From Rhizobium leucaenae USDA 9039 (GTDB lineage Bacteria > Pseudomonadota > Alphaproteobacteria > Rhizobiales > Rhizobiaceae), in NCBI RefSeq assembly GCF_000426285.1, contig NZ_AUFB01000015.1:82875-146874 (forward strand): a DNA stretch of 64,000 nt, read 5' to 3'. The notes under the pieces are model-generated. The model was not told the DNA's origin, ran no database searches, and was given only the letters and a program-made list of their open reading frames with translations. Of this stretch, positions 8,266-17,060 are shown piece by piece; position 1 is the first letter of the stretch; each line of letters begins with the position of its first letter. A program made the translations under genes and the position numbers.

Positions 8266-9699
8266 ATGGATTGGGAGGAGTTTCGGCGCTGGTCAGAGAA
8301 GGCCGCAGGTTGGGGTGCGGACTATCGCGCGTCGCTTCGCGACCGGCCGGTGCGGGCGCAAACGGCGCCGGGCGAAATCGCGGCCCATATCGCCGATTCT
8401 CCGCCCGAATCCGGCGAGCCGATGGAGGATATCTTCGAGGATTTTGAGGATATCCTCGTTCCCGGCATGACGCATTGGCAGCATCCGCGCTTCTTCGCCT
8501 ATTTCCCCGCCAATGCCGCCCCGGTATCGGTCATCGCCGAATATCTCGTCAGCGCGATCGCAGCCCAATGCATGCTGTGGCAGACTTCGCCATCTGCCAC
8601 CGAGTTGGAAACCAAAGTGGTCGACTGGCTGCGTCAGGCCCTTGGTCTTCCCGACAGCTTTACCGGCGTCGTTCAGGATTCCGCCTCCACCGCAACGCTG
8701 GCGGCGGTGCTGGTCATGCGCGAAAGGGCGCTCGGCTGGCGGGGCAACAGCCAAGGCCTTGCGGCGAACAAGGCGGTGCGGATCTACTGCACCGATCAGG
8801 TCCACACGTCGATTGATCGCGCCATCTGGATATCCGGCGTGGGATCGGAGAACCTGGTCCGCGTTCCCTCCGGCGGCCCGAACAGCGCGATGGACACGCA
8901 GGCATTGGCGGCTGCGATCGAGCGCGATCGGGCAGCAGGCCTGCTGCCGGCTGGCGTCATTCCCTGTGTCGGTGGCACCAGCATCGGTGGCTGCGACGAT
9001 ATCGCAGCGGTCGTCGAAGTTGCACACGCTCAAGGGCTTTATGTGCATGTCGACGCCGCCTGGGCCGGTTCGGCGATGATCTGCCCGGAATTTCGGACGT
9101 TGTGGCAGGGTGTCGAACAGGCAGATTCCGTGGTCTTCAACCCGCATAAATGGCTTGGCGCTCAGTTCGACTGCTCGGTCCAGTTCGTTCGCGAACCAGA
9201 GGCGCTGGTCCGCACGCTCGCGATCCAACCTGAATATCTGCGCACGCATGGTCATGACGGCATCATCAATTATTCGGAATGGTCCGTGCCGCTGGGCCGC
9301 CGTTTTCGCGCGCTGAAACTCTGGTTCCTCTTGCGCTATCACGGCCTCGAGGGCTTGCGCACGATGATCCGAAACCATGTCTCCTGGTCGCAGAATCTGG
9401 CTAAGCGCCTGGCTGCCGAACCCGATTTCGAGATCGTCACCCAGCCATTCCTGTCGCTCTTCTCCTTCGACCACAAAGCGCCCGTCGGCGTGGATCAGGA
9501 AGAGCATACGCAGCGGCTGATCGCGGCGATCAACAATGACGGCCGCATCTACCTGACGCAGACCCGCGTCGAGGGTCGATTGCTCATTCGTTTCCAGGCA
9601 GGTCAGTTTGAGGCGACAGCCGAGGATATCGATACGGCCTTTGACGTCATCGTCGAAATCGCCAGATCGCTGCCCCAGAGTTATGGCGCTGCTTTATAA
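8266..9699 (+). CDS. Group II PLP-dependent amino-acid decarboxylase
   Basis: Pyridoxal-phosphate decarboxylase of the aromatic-amino-acid/glutamate decarboxylase superfamily, 477 aa. The PLP Lys is Lys295 in VVFNPHKWLGAQFD; the upstream HVDAAWAGSAMICPE carries the Asp that holds the pyridine ring and the Ala/Trp found in aromatic-type members. This points to an aromatic L-amino acid (Trp, Tyr or DOPA) as the likely substrate, but specificity is inference. The ATG at 8266 follows GAGGAGG at 6 bases, which decides the start over a TTG at 8245. It follows the Xi-class GST on the same strand. Confidence 0.87.
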   Translation: MDWEEFRRWSEKAAGWGADYRASLRDRPVRAQTAPGEIAAHIADSPPESGEPMEDIFEDFEDILVPGMTHWQHPRFFAYFPANAAPVSVIAEYLVSAIAAQCMLWQTSPSATELETKVVDWLRQALGLPDSFTGVVQDSASTATLAAVLVMRERALGWRGNSQGLAANKAVRIYCTDQVHTSIDRAIWISGVGSENLVRVPSGGPNSAMDTQALAAAIERDRAAGLLPAGVIPCVGGTSIGGCDDIAAVVEVAHAQGLYVHVDAAWAGSAMICPEFRTLWQGVEQADSVVFNPHKWLGAQFDCSVQFVREPEALVRTLAIQPEYLRTHGHDGIINYSEWSVPLGRRFRALKLWFLLRYHGLEGLRTMIRNHVSWSQNLAKRLAAEPDFEIVTQPFLSLFSFDHKAPVGVDQEEHTQRLIAAINNDGRIYLTQTRVEGRLLIRFQAGQFEATAEDIDTAFDVIVEIARSLPQSYGAAL

Positions 9700-9803
9700 A
9701 GAGCCATGGCGGCGCACCCAAATCGATGGGTGACACTGGTGAATAATTCGTTCATATGTGGTGAAACCAATCTCGTTTTTGAAGATGCAGGGAAGGAAGA
9801 CCT

Positions 9804-10646
9804 ATGAAATTGTTGCGTGTTGGCGATGCCGGCAAGGAAAAGCCGGCGCTTCTGGATAGCGACGGCAAGATCCGCGATCTCTCCGCTCATGTCGCCGATA
9901 TCGGTGGCGAGGCGATTTCGCCGGCCGGCCTGGCGAAGATCGCCGCTCTCGATCCGAAGAGCCTGCCGGAACTGCCCGAAGGCCGTATCGGCGCCTGCGT
10001 CGCCGGCACCGGCAAGTTCATCTGCATCGGCCTGAACTTCTCCGACCATGCCGCCGAAACCGGCGCTACCGTGCCGCCGGAGCCGATCATCTTCATGAAG
10101 GCCACCTCCGCCATCGTCGGCCCGAATGACAACGTGCTGATCCCGCGCGGCTCGGAAAAGACCGATTGGGAAGTCGAACTCGGCGTCGTCATCGGCAAGA
10201 CGGCGAAATATGTCAGCGAGGCCGATGCACTCGACTATGTCGCCGGTTACTGCGTCTCCCATGATGTCTCCGAACGCGCCTTCCAGACCGAGCGTTCGGG
10301 ACAGTGGACCAAGGGCAAGTCCTGCGACACCTTCGGCCCGATCGGCCCCTGGCTCGTCACCAAGGACGAAGTCGCCGATCCGCAGAATCTCGGCATGTGG
10401 CTGAAGGTCAACGGCAAGATGATGCAGAACGGCTCGACCAAGACCATGGTCTATGGCGTTGCCTACCTCGTCTCCTATCTCAGCCAGTTCATGTCGCTGC
10501 ATCCGGGCGACGTCATCTCCACCGGCACGCCTCCGGGCGTCGGCATGGGCATGAAGCCGCCGCAATATCTGAAGCCAGGCGACATCGTCGAACTCGGCAT
10601 GGAAGGCCTCGGCACGCAGCGCCAAACCTTCCTCGCCGATGCTTGA
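9804..10646 (+). CDS. Fumarylacetoacetate hydrolase (FAH) family protein
   Basis: FAH-superfamily hydrolase or lyase of 280 aa. Family members cleave or decarboxylate acylpyruvate-type intermediates of sugar or aromatic breakdown using Mg2+. Metal ligands Glu123 and Glu125 (DWEVELGVVIG) and Asp154 (SHDVSERAFQ) are present, as is the C-terminal STGTPPGVGMGMKPP loop. The pattern fits the 2,4-diketo-3-deoxy-sugar hydrolase / ureidoglycolate-lyase-like branch. No pathway genes surround it, so the substrate stays open. GGAAGGAAG lies before the ATG. A strong terminator follows. Confidence 0.87.
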   Translation: MKLLRVGDAGKEKPALLDSDGKIRDLSAHVADIGGEAISPAGLAKIAALDPKSLPELPEGRIGACVAGTGKFICIGLNFSDHAAETGATVPPEPIIFMKATSAIVGPNDNVLIPRGSEKTDWEVELGVVIGKTAKYVSEADALDYVAGYCVSHDVSERAFQTERSGQWTKGKSCDTFGPIGPWLVTKDEVADPQNLGMWLKVNGKMMQNGSTKTMVYGVAYLVSYLSQFMSLHPGDVISTGTPPGVGMGMKPPQYLKPGDIVELGMEGLGTQRQTFLADA

Positions 10647-10691
10647 TGAACGTGCACGATCAGGAACTTTAACGTTTTGAGACCATTATTG

Positions 10692-10720
10692 ATGCCGGAG
10701 AAGCAATTCTCCGGCATTTT
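10692..10720 (+). terminator. Rho-independent terminator after the FAH gene
   Basis: Perfect 11-bp stem ATGCCGGAGAA (10692-10702) and TTCTCCGGCAT (10707-10717) with a GCAA tetraloop, followed by a T run. Confidence 0.9.
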
Positions 10721-10749
10721 TACATGGGTAAGAATCCGAATGGGTAATG

Positions 10750-10760
10750 TTGCCCTGCAA
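10750..10760. promoter_or_regulatory. Candidate PhaR-type operator before phaZ
   Basis: TTGCCCTGCAA is a perfect palindrome of the form TGC-N3-GCA, the type of site reported for the PHA-responsive repressor PhaR. It lies about 100 bp before phaZ. A second palindrome, CTATAAAA-N5-TTTTATAG (10777-10797), follows it. Assignment to PhaR is inference; phaR is not in the window. Confidence 0.35.
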
Positions 10761-10855
10761 TAAAAACTGCTAGTCTCTATAAAAGAGTTTTTTATAGATG
10801 AGGGTCGCGCTGGGGGAGCGTTCTTCGTCTGATCACCTCGAAAGGTAATGATTTT

Positions 10856-12130
10856 ATGTTTTATCAACTCTATGAACTTAATCATGCTGCCCTCGCACCC
10901 TTTCGCGCCGCCGCCGATATGATGCGCCTGGCCTATGGCAATCCGCTTAATCCGCTCTCCCATACGATGCTCGGCCGCACGGTGACGGCCAGTCTCGAAG
11001 TTTTCGAGCGCACCACCCGGCGCTATGGCAAGCCCGAATTCGGTCTGCATGAAACCTCGATCGGCGGGAAGTCGGTTTCGGTCCACGAAAAGATCGTCTG
11101 GAACAAGCCCTTCTGCAATCTGATCCATTTAGAGCGCAGCCTGCCCGCCGGCCATGGCAGCGATCCGCGCATCCTGATCGTCGCGCCGATGTCGGGCCAC
11201 TATGCGACGCTGCTGCGCGGCACCGTGGAAGCCCTCCTGCCGAGCGCGGATATCTACATCACCGACTGGATCGATGCCCGCATGGTGCCGATGACCGAAG
11301 GCACCTTCGATCTGGAAGACTACATCGATTACGTCATCGAGATGCTGCATCATCTCGGGCCGGACACCCATGTCATCGCCGTCTGTCAGCCCTCCGTGCC
11401 GGTCCTGGCCGCAGCCGCGGTGATGGAAGCGGCCGGCGATCCGCTGTCGCCCTCGTCGATGACGCTGATGGGCGGCCCGATCGACACCCGCATCAACCCG
11501 ACGGCCGTGAACCAGCTCGCCAAGCACAGGCCGCTCGAATGGTTCGCCGACAATGTCGTCATGAACGTGCCCTGGCCGCAGCCCGGCTTCATGCGCCCTG
11601 TCTATCCCGGCTTCCTGCAGCTCTCCGGCTTCATGTCGATGAACCTCGATCGGCACATGATCGCGCACAAGGACTTCTTCATGCACCTCGTCAAGAATGA
11701 CGGCGAACCGGAGAAGCACCGTGATTTCTACGACGAATATCTGGCGGTCATGGATCTGACGGCGGAATTCTATCTGCAGACCGTCGATCAGGTGTTCATC
11801 AAGCACGCCCTGCCGAAGGGCGAGCTAAGGCATCGCGGCCAACGTGTCGATCCGACAGCGATCCGCAATGTTGCCCTGCTGACCGTCGAAGGTGAAAACG
11901 ACGATATCTCCGGCGTCGGGCAGACCAAGGCGGCGCAGACGATCTGCACCAATATCCCTGACGATATGCGGATGCACTATCTGCAGCCGGATGTCGGCCA
12001 CTACGGCGTCTTCAACGGCTCGCGTTTCCGGCGCGAAATCGCGCCGCGCATCGTCGCTTTCACCCGAGAACATGGCCGCACCGGAAAGCCGGTCGTCAAA
12101 CGCGTTATCAAGGGCGGCAAATCCGCCTGA
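10856..12130 (+). CDS. phaZ: Intracellular poly(3-hydroxyalkanoate) depolymerase
   Basis: PhaZ mobilises stored polyhydroxybutyrate by hydrolysing the granule polymer. The 424-aa protein has the family N-terminus (FYQLYELNHAALAPFRAAA) and an alpha/beta-hydrolase core whose nucleophile motif is a cysteine version of the lipase box, Cys177 in VIAVCQPSVPVL. A later Asp and the His of QPDVGHYGVFNG (about 384) complete the expected triad. There is no signal peptide, as expected for the intracellular type. It stands alone; two palindromes lie in the leader at 10750-10797. Length is normal for the family. Confidence 0.94.
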   Translation: MFYQLYELNHAALAPFRAAADMMRLAYGNPLNPLSHTMLGRTVTASLEVFERTTRRYGKPEFGLHETSIGGKSVSVHEKIVWNKPFCNLIHLERSLPAGHGSDPRILIVAPMSGHYATLLRGTVEALLPSADIYITDWIDARMVPMTEGTFDLEDYIDYVIEMLHHLGPDTHVIAVCQPSVPVLAAAAVMEAAGDPLSPSSMTLMGGPIDTRINPTAVNQLAKHRPLEWFADNVVMNVPWPQPGFMRPVYPGFLQLSGFMSMNLDRHMIAHKDFFMHLVKNDGEPEKHRDFYDEYLAVMDLTAEFYLQTVDQVFIKHALPKGELRHRGQRVDPTAIRNVALLTVEGENDDISGVGQTKAAQTICTNIPDDMRMHYLQPDVGHYGVFNGSRFRREIAPRIVAFTREHGRTGKPVVKRVIKGGKSA

Positions 12131-12288
12131 AATTGCAAAGAATTAGCTTTTGTTGAATTATCGAGCCGGATTCAAAGGCTTGTTCGATTTTCCGGGCAAA
12201 AGCCATTGAAGGCTCACGAAGAGGTTACCATCTCGATTCCAGCGGTTCGGCATGTGGCCGGGCCGCGTTACTGCGAGGATACCTCACG

Positions 12289-12729
12289 ATGAACCACCAG
12301 TCAGCATTGCTTCGCCCGGATTGGACTCCGGCTACCATTGCCCTGATGATACTTGGCTTCGTGGTCTTCTGGCCCCTGGGTCTCGCCATGCTTGCCTATA
12401 TTCTCTTCGGCGAACGCCTGAGAGATTTCAAACGGGATGTAAACCAGAAGGCCGACGGCATGTTTGCCGGCTGCGGCCGCCACCGGGGCCGTTATCGCCA
12501 GCATTTCTCTACCGGCAATGTCGCCTTCGACGATTGGCGCCGGGCAGAGCTGGAGCGCCTCGAAGAGGAGCGCCGCAAGCTCGATGAAATGCGCGCCGAG
12601 TTCGATACCTATGTCCGCGAACTGCGCCGCGCCAAGGATCAGGAAGAGTTCGACCGTTTCATGCGCGACCGTAACAACGTCAAGCGCAATGATGATAGCG
12701 GCCCGGCTTCCGAATTTAAGACGCCGTAA
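12289..12729 (+). CDS. DUF2852 family membrane protein
   Basis: Protein of 146 aa with one transmembrane segment at about residues 17-39 and a long charged C-terminal region (about 80-135), rich in Glu/Arg/Leu with a heptad-like pattern (RRAELERLEEERRKLDEMR), probably a coiled coil. It matches the DUF2852 family, found in alphaproteobacteria; function unknown. The ATG at 12289 has a GAGGAT site 8-13 bases upstream. A hairpin terminator follows directly, so it is probably monocistronic. Confidence 0.78.
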   Translation: MNHQSALLRPDWTPATIALMILGFVVFWPLGLAMLAYILFGERLRDFKRDVNQKADGMFAGCGRHRGRYRQHFSTGNVAFDDWRRAELERLEEERRKLDEMRAEFDTYVRELRRAKDQEEFDRFMRDRNNVKRNDDSGPASEFKTP

Positions 12730-12750
12730 TTGCAACAGCTTTCCAGTCAG

Positions 12751-12780
12751 AACCGGCATCCGGCGATGCCGGTTTTTCTT
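12751..12780 (+). terminator. Rho-independent terminator after the DUF2852 gene
   Basis: Perfect 10-bp stem AACCGGCATC (12751-12760) and GATGCCGGTT (12765-12774), loop CGGC, followed by TTTTCTT. Confidence 0.88.
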
Positions 12781-12818
12781 TGCCAGAAACCCGCGCGAAT
12801 CGTATAAAACTGCTTTTC

Positions 12819-13580
12819 ATGTTTCCGCTTTCGTCCAGATCCCGCCGACCTGTTCCCAAGCCGCCCGCGCCGGAAACGCGCACGTTGGACGTGGCCGGCC
12901 GGCTGATGCCTCTGACGATCCGCCAGCACGAGCGGGCGACACGGATTACGCTCAGGATAGAGCCCGGCGGACGGGCGCTGAAGATGACCATTCCACGCGG
13001 CCTCGCCGCCCGCGAGGTCAACGCCTTCCTCGACCGGCATCAGGGCTGGCTGCTGACCAAGCTTGCAAAATTCTCCACCCAGGAAAATCTTCAAAGCGGC
13101 AGCGAGATCCTCTTGCGCGGCATTCGCCATCGGATCGAGCACACCGGCAGCCTGCGCGGCCTGACCGAGGCGGTCATCGCTGACGGCGTGCCGATTCTGC
13201 GCGTCAGCGGCCTACCGGAACATGCCGGCCGGCGCGTCGCGACCTTCCTCAAGAAGGAGGCGCGCACCGATCTGGAAAGGCTGGTGGCGGTGCATACCAA
13301 AGCAATCCGCGCAACGGTCTCCTCCATCAGCATGAAGGATACCCGCAGCCGCTGGGGTTCCTGCTCCTCGGGGGGAAATCTGAGCTTCTCCTGGCGCATC
13401 GTTATGGCACCGCCTCTCGTCATCGACTATCTCGCCGCCCACGAGGTCGCGCACCTACGCGAGATGAACCACGGCCCGCGCTTCTGGGCACTCTGCCGCA
13501 AGCTCTGCCCCGACATGGATGAAGCCAAGGCCTGGCTGAAGCGTCACGGCAGCCAGTTGCATGCGATCGACTTCGATTGA
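12819..13580 (+). CDS. YgjP/DUF45-type zinc-metallopeptidase-like protein
   Basis: Protein of 253 aa with the WLM-like/YgjP fold. HEVAHLREMNHGPRFW carries the zinc motif HExxH (His208, Glu209, His212) and a third His218. The preceding SRWGSCSSGGNLSFSWR (about 177-193) is the family hallmark. E. coli YgjP has been reported as a UTP pyrophosphatase, while others treat the family as M48-like peptidases, so activity is uncertain. The ATG at 12819 was chosen because the alternative TTG upstream lies inside the preceding terminator; its ribosome site is weak. It is convergent with the HxlR regulator. Confidence 0.83.
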   Translation: MFPLSSRSRRPVPKPPAPETRTLDVAGRLMPLTIRQHERATRITLRIEPGGRALKMTIPRGLAAREVNAFLDRHQGWLLTKLAKFSTQENLQSGSEILLRGIRHRIEHTGSLRGLTEAVIADGVPILRVSGLPEHAGRRVATFLKKEARTDLERLVAVHTKAIRATVSSISMKDTRSRWGSCSSGGNLSFSWRIVMAPPLVIDYLAAHEVAHLREMNHGPRFWALCRKLCPDMDEAKAWLKRHGSQLHAIDFD

Positions 13581-13632
13581 GCGGACCGCTAGGGTTGACG
13601 TAAGCCGCCCAGGCCCTCTGCCGCGCTGAGGT

Positions 13633-14064
13633 TCATTCAGGCATGGCAATGCGGATGGGACGTGTTCCGATCGGGGCGCCGGTCGCGCGGTCGATGGTGA
13701 CGGGGTCGATTTCGGTACCAGCCTCAGCGTCAAAGAACCGTGTCACATCACCGCCGGCGCGATGCTTGCGTCCCCATGCTCCAATCGCAAACAGGACCGG
13801 CAGGAAGTCCTGGCCTGCGGCGGTCAGCACATACTCGTCGCGCGGAGGTCGTTCCGAATAGCGCCGCTTCTCCAGCAGGCCATCTTCCGTAAGCGCGGAC
13901 AGGCGACTGGTCAGCATCGTCGGCGCGATACCCAGGCTCTTACGGAACTCGTCGAAGCGAGTGAGGCCCGCATGGGCATCGCGCATGATCAGCATGGTCC
14001 ACGCGTCGCCCACCAATGCAAGGCTGCGGGCGATCAGACATGGCTGGTTCGAAAGATTCTTCAT
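13633..14064 (-). CDS. HxlR-family transcriptional regulator
   Basis: Winged-helix regulator of the HxlR (MarR-like) type, 143 aa. It opens with the family signature NQPCLIARSLALVGDAWTML, with Cys in the usual place (redox- or electrophile-sensing in some relatives). The DNA-binding wing lies near residues 45-80 (GIAPTMLTSRLSALTEDGLL, RPPRDEYVLT). The C-terminal 50 residues are longer than in minimal members. The start at 14064 matches where family similarity begins. It is divergent from an SDR gene at 14154, and the shared 89-bp spacer contains phased inverted half-sites, so it probably controls itself and the SDR. Confidence 0.88.
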   Translation of the reverse strand: MKNLSNQPCLIARSLALVGDAWTMLIMRDAHAGLTRFDEFRKSLGIAPTMLTSRLSALTEDGLLEKRRYSERPPRDEYVLTAAGQDFLPVLFAIGAWGRKHRAGGDVTRFFDAEAGTEIDPVTIDRATGAPIGTRPIRIAMPE

Positions 14065-14079
14065 GTCGATATCTTTTTG

Positions 14080-14106
14080 ATAGTGACTTACTATTATTTT
14101 GATAGT
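14080..14106. promoter_or_regulatory. Phased inverted half-sites between the HxlR regulator and SDR genes
   Basis: ATAGT (14080-14084), ACTAT (14090-14094) and ATAGT (14102-14106) form two overlapping inverted repeats; the two ATAGT copies are 22 bp apart, two helical turns. They sit in the divergent spacer, where a local HxlR operator is expected. Inference only. Confidence 0.5.
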
Positions 14107-14153
14107 AACAGAATGTTCATTGATGTTCCATGACAAAATGAAGGCGGAAATCG

Positions 14154-14969
14154 ATGAGCAACACAGAACGCGGCGTCGCCCTGGTCACCGGCGCTTCCTC
14201 AGGTATCGGTTTGGTGACTGCGCAAGCGTTGCGGCGCGCGGGATACCAGGTGTTTGGAACCAGCCGCAAGCCTACGCCGGATACTCCGGACGGCGTTGCG
14301 ATGCTGGTCTGCGACGTCACCGATGATGAATCGGTGCAAAGGACGATCGATGAGATATTGGCTCGCGCCGGACGGATCGATCTTCTCGTCAACAATGCCG
14401 GTATCGGACTGCTTGGCGCGGCGGAGGAATCCTCCGTTGCGCAAGGAAAAGCTCTGTTCGACGTGAACCTGTTCGGCGTCCTGCGCATGACGAATGCAAT
14501 ACTTCCAGTGATGCGACGTCAGCGAAAGGGCAGGATCATCAATATGAGTTCCATTCTGGGGCTGATCCCCGCTCCCTACAATGCGCTCTACGCATCGACC
14601 AAGCACGCCATTGAGGGTTATTCCGAATCCCTTGACCACGAGGTCCGCACGCAGGGTATCCGCGTCGTGCTTGTGGAGCCCGGCGTCACCCGCACGTCCT
14701 TCGAGGAGAACCTGACGCGACCGGATCATCCGCTTCCGCTATACGATACCGCTCGCACCAATGCAGAGAAACTGATGCGCGAGATAATTGGGACGGGGGA
14801 TGCGCCGGAGGTGGTCGCTGATATGGTGGTCAAAGCCGCCAACGCCGCATCGCCGAAGAGACGCTACACTGCTGGAAAGGCAGCGGGGCAAGTCCGTTTC
14901 ATACGCCGCTTCCTGCCGGAGTCTTTCGTCGACAAGAATCTTCGCAAGTTTAGCAGGCTCCCCGACTGA
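14154..14969 (+). CDS. Short-chain dehydrogenase/reductase
   Basis: Classical SDR oxidoreductase, 271 aa. The cofactor motif TGASSGIG is at residues 12-19, the NNAG motif at about 80-83 and the catalytic set Ser132/133, Tyr146 and Lys150 in YNALYASTK. After the first strand the sequence (TSRKP) suggests NADP preference, which is inference. The substrate is unknown. It is divergent from an HxlR-family regulator with a probable shared operator, an arrangement usually reflecting inducible detoxification of an electrophile or aldehyde. Nothing else is clearly in the operon. Confidence 0.88.
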   Translation: MSNTERGVALVTGASSGIGLVTAQALRRAGYQVFGTSRKPTPDTPDGVAMLVCDVTDDESVQRTIDEILARAGRIDLLVNNAGIGLLGAAEESSVAQGKALFDVNLFGVLRMTNAILPVMRRQRKGRIINMSSILGLIPAPYNALYASTKHAIEGYSESLDHEVRTQGIRVVLVEPGVTRTSFEENLTRPDHPLPLYDTARTNAEKLMREIIGTGDAPEVVADMVVKAANAASPKRRYTAGKAAGQVRFIRRFLPESFVDKNLRKFSRLPD

Positions 14970-15164
14970 TAGCCTCCGTCGCCGGTCGCGCCAAGGCACG
15001 TCGTAATCGCGATAGAGTAAAATGTGAGCCGTTGTTTTGGGGAAGACCGTCATGTGCGCTCAAGCCAAAAGTCTCCCCAGCCGGCTGCCGCCGAGCAGCG
15101 CAAAATTCCCCGGATCGTCGCGTTTAGGCTCGACTCTTTTGCAATTTCATGTCACTCCGCTGCC

Positions 15165-15839
15165 ATGAACCCCGATATCAAAATTTGTGGCCTGAAGACG
15201 CCGGAAGCCGTAGATCGCGCTCTTGAGCGCGGCGCCACCCATATCGGCTTCATCTTCTTTGAAAAGAGCCCGCGCTATGTCGAGCCGGACGTTGCCGGCC
15301 AGTTGGCGGAACGCGCGCGCGGCAAGGCAAAGATCGTCGCCGTGACGGTCAATCCCAGCAATGACGATTTGGATGAGATTATCTCGCTGGTACGCCCGGA
15401 TCTGCTGCAGCTTCACGGCAATGAAAGCCCGGAGCGTGTGCTGACCATCAAAGCGGTCTATAATGTGCCCGTCATGAAGGCCATGGCGGTGCGCACTGCC
15501 GACGATCTGAAGCGGGTGGAATCCTACATCGGCATCGCCGACCGCTTCCTGTTCGATGCCAAGCCGCCCGCCGGTTCGGAACTGCCGGGCGGAAACGGCG
15601 TGTCCTTCGATTGGAGCCTGATGAGCTGGCTCGACGATCGGGTGGACTACATGCTGTCCGGCGGCGTCAACAAGGACAATGTCGCTGAGGCGCTTGCCTC
15701 CACCAAGGCCACGGGCATCGATCTTTCCTCCGCCCTCGAAAGTGCGCCGGGCGTGAAGGATCTCAGCAAGATCGACCAGTTTTTCGACGCTTTTGCAGAA
15801 GCATGCCTGCCGGAACCGGCAGCAGGGAGTAGAGAGTGA
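15165..15839 (+). CDS. trpF: Phosphoribosylanthranilate isomerase
   Basis: Third enzyme of the tryptophan pathway: Amadori rearrangement of phosphoribosylanthranilate to CdRP. TIM-barrel protein of 224 aa. The catalytic Cys8 is in the N-terminal IKICGLKTPEA motif; QLHGNE (about 86) and the phosphate-binding LSGGVNKDNV are also present, with the catalytic Asp in FLFDAKPP. The ATG at 15165 was chosen because family similarity starts there. It leads the trpF-trpB-trpA-accD-folC group and overlaps trpB by 4 bp (GTGA). A separate trpF, apart from trpC, is usual in rhizobia. Confidence 0.96.
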   Translation: MNPDIKICGLKTPEAVDRALERGATHIGFIFFEKSPRYVEPDVAGQLAERARGKAKIVAVTVNPSNDDLDEIISLVRPDLLQLHGNESPERVLTIKAVYNVPVMKAMAVRTADDLKRVESYIGIADRFLFDAKPPAGSELPGGNGVSFDWSLMSWLDDRVDYMLSGGVNKDNVAEALASTKATGIDLSSALESAPGVKDLSKIDQFFDAFAEACLPEPAAGSRE

Positions 15840-17050
15840 ACCAGACGCCAAAGCTTAATTCCTTCCGCGCCGGCCCTGATGAGGATGGCCGTTTCGGCAT
15901 TTACGGTGGCCGTTTCGTCGCCGAAACGCTGATGCCGCTGATCCTGGATCTCCAGGAGGAATGGAACAAGGCGAAGAACGATCCAGCCTTCCAGGCGGAG
16001 CTGAAATCGCTCGGCACCCATTATATCGGCCGCCCCAGCCCGCTTTATTTCGCTGAGCGCCTGACGGCCGAGCTTGGCGGCGCGAAGATCTATTTCAAGC
16101 GCGAAGAGCTGAACCATACCGGCTCTCACAAGATCAACAATTGCATCGGCCAGATCCTGCTTGCCAAGCGCATGGGCAAGACCCGCATCATCGCCGAGAC
16201 CGGCGCCGGCCAACATGGTGTGGCATCCGCAACCGTCGCTGCCCGCTTTGGCTTTCCCTGCGTCGTCTACATGGGCGCGACCGACGTCGAGCGCCAGGCG
16301 CCGAACGTTTTCCGCATGAAGCTTCTCGGCGCCGAGGTGGTTCCGGTCACCGCCGGCAGCGGCACACTGAAGGACGCCATGAATGAGGCCCTTCGCGATT
16401 GGGTCACCAATGTCGATGACACCTATTACCTGATCGGCACGGCCGCCGGCCCGCATCCCTATCCGGAAATGGTCCGCGACTTCCAGTCGGTGATCGGCAC
16501 GGAAGCCAAGCAGCAGATGCTCGAGGCTGAAGGCCGCCTGCCGGATCTCGTCATCGCTGCCGTTGGCGGCGGTTCGAATGCCATCGGCATCTTCCATCCC
16601 TTCCTCGATGATGAGGATGTCAAGATCGTCGGCGTCGAAGCCGGCGGCAAGGGCCTTGAGGGTGACGAGCATTGCGCCTCCATCACCGCCGGTTCGCCCG
16701 GCGTGCTGCATGGCAACCGCACCTATCTGCTGCAGGATGGCGACGGCCAGATCAAGGAAGGCCATTCGATTTCGGCCGGCCTCGACTATCCCGGCATCGG
16801 CCCGGAACATTCGTGGCTGAACGATATCGGCCGCGTCGAATATGTGCCGATCATGGACCATGAGGCGCTGGAAGCCTTCCAGACGCTGACCCGCCTCGAA
16901 GGCATCATCCCGGCGCTGGAACCGAGCCACGCGCTCGCCGAAGTCATCAAGCGCGCGCCGAAAATGGGCAAGGACGAGATCATCCTGATGAACCTCTCCG
17001 GCCGCGGCGACAAGGACATCTTCACCGTCGGCAAGATTCTGGGAATGTGA
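15836..17050 (+). CDS. trpB: Tryptophan synthase beta chain
   Basis: PLP enzyme that condenses indole with serine, forming the alpha2-beta2 complex with TrpA. 404 aa, normal length. The PLP Lys is Lys99 in HTGSHKINN, the phosphate loop GGGSNAIG is at about residues 243-250, and GRFGIYGGRFV is at the N-terminus. The GTG start at 15836 overlaps the trpF stop, with GGGAG about 8-12 bases upstream. trpA starts 10 bp after its stop. Confidence 0.97.
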   Translation: MNQTPKLNSFRAGPDEDGRFGIYGGRFVAETLMPLILDLQEEWNKAKNDPAFQAELKSLGTHYIGRPSPLYFAERLTAELGGAKIYFKREELNHTGSHKINNCIGQILLAKRMGKTRIIAETGAGQHGVASATVAARFGFPCVVYMGATDVERQAPNVFRMKLLGAEVVPVTAGSGTLKDAMNEALRDWVTNVDDTYYLIGTAAGPHPYPEMVRDFQSVIGTEAKQQMLEAEGRLPDLVIAAVGGGSNAIGIFHPFLDDEDVKIVGVEAGGKGLEGDEHCASITAGSPGVLHGNRTYLLQDGDGQIKEGHSISAGLDYPGIGPEHSWLNDIGRVEYVPIMDHEALEAFQTLTRLEGIIPALEPSHALAEVIKRAPKMGKDEIILMNLSGRGDKDIFTVGKILGM

Positions 17051-17060
17051 GTTAGACGCC

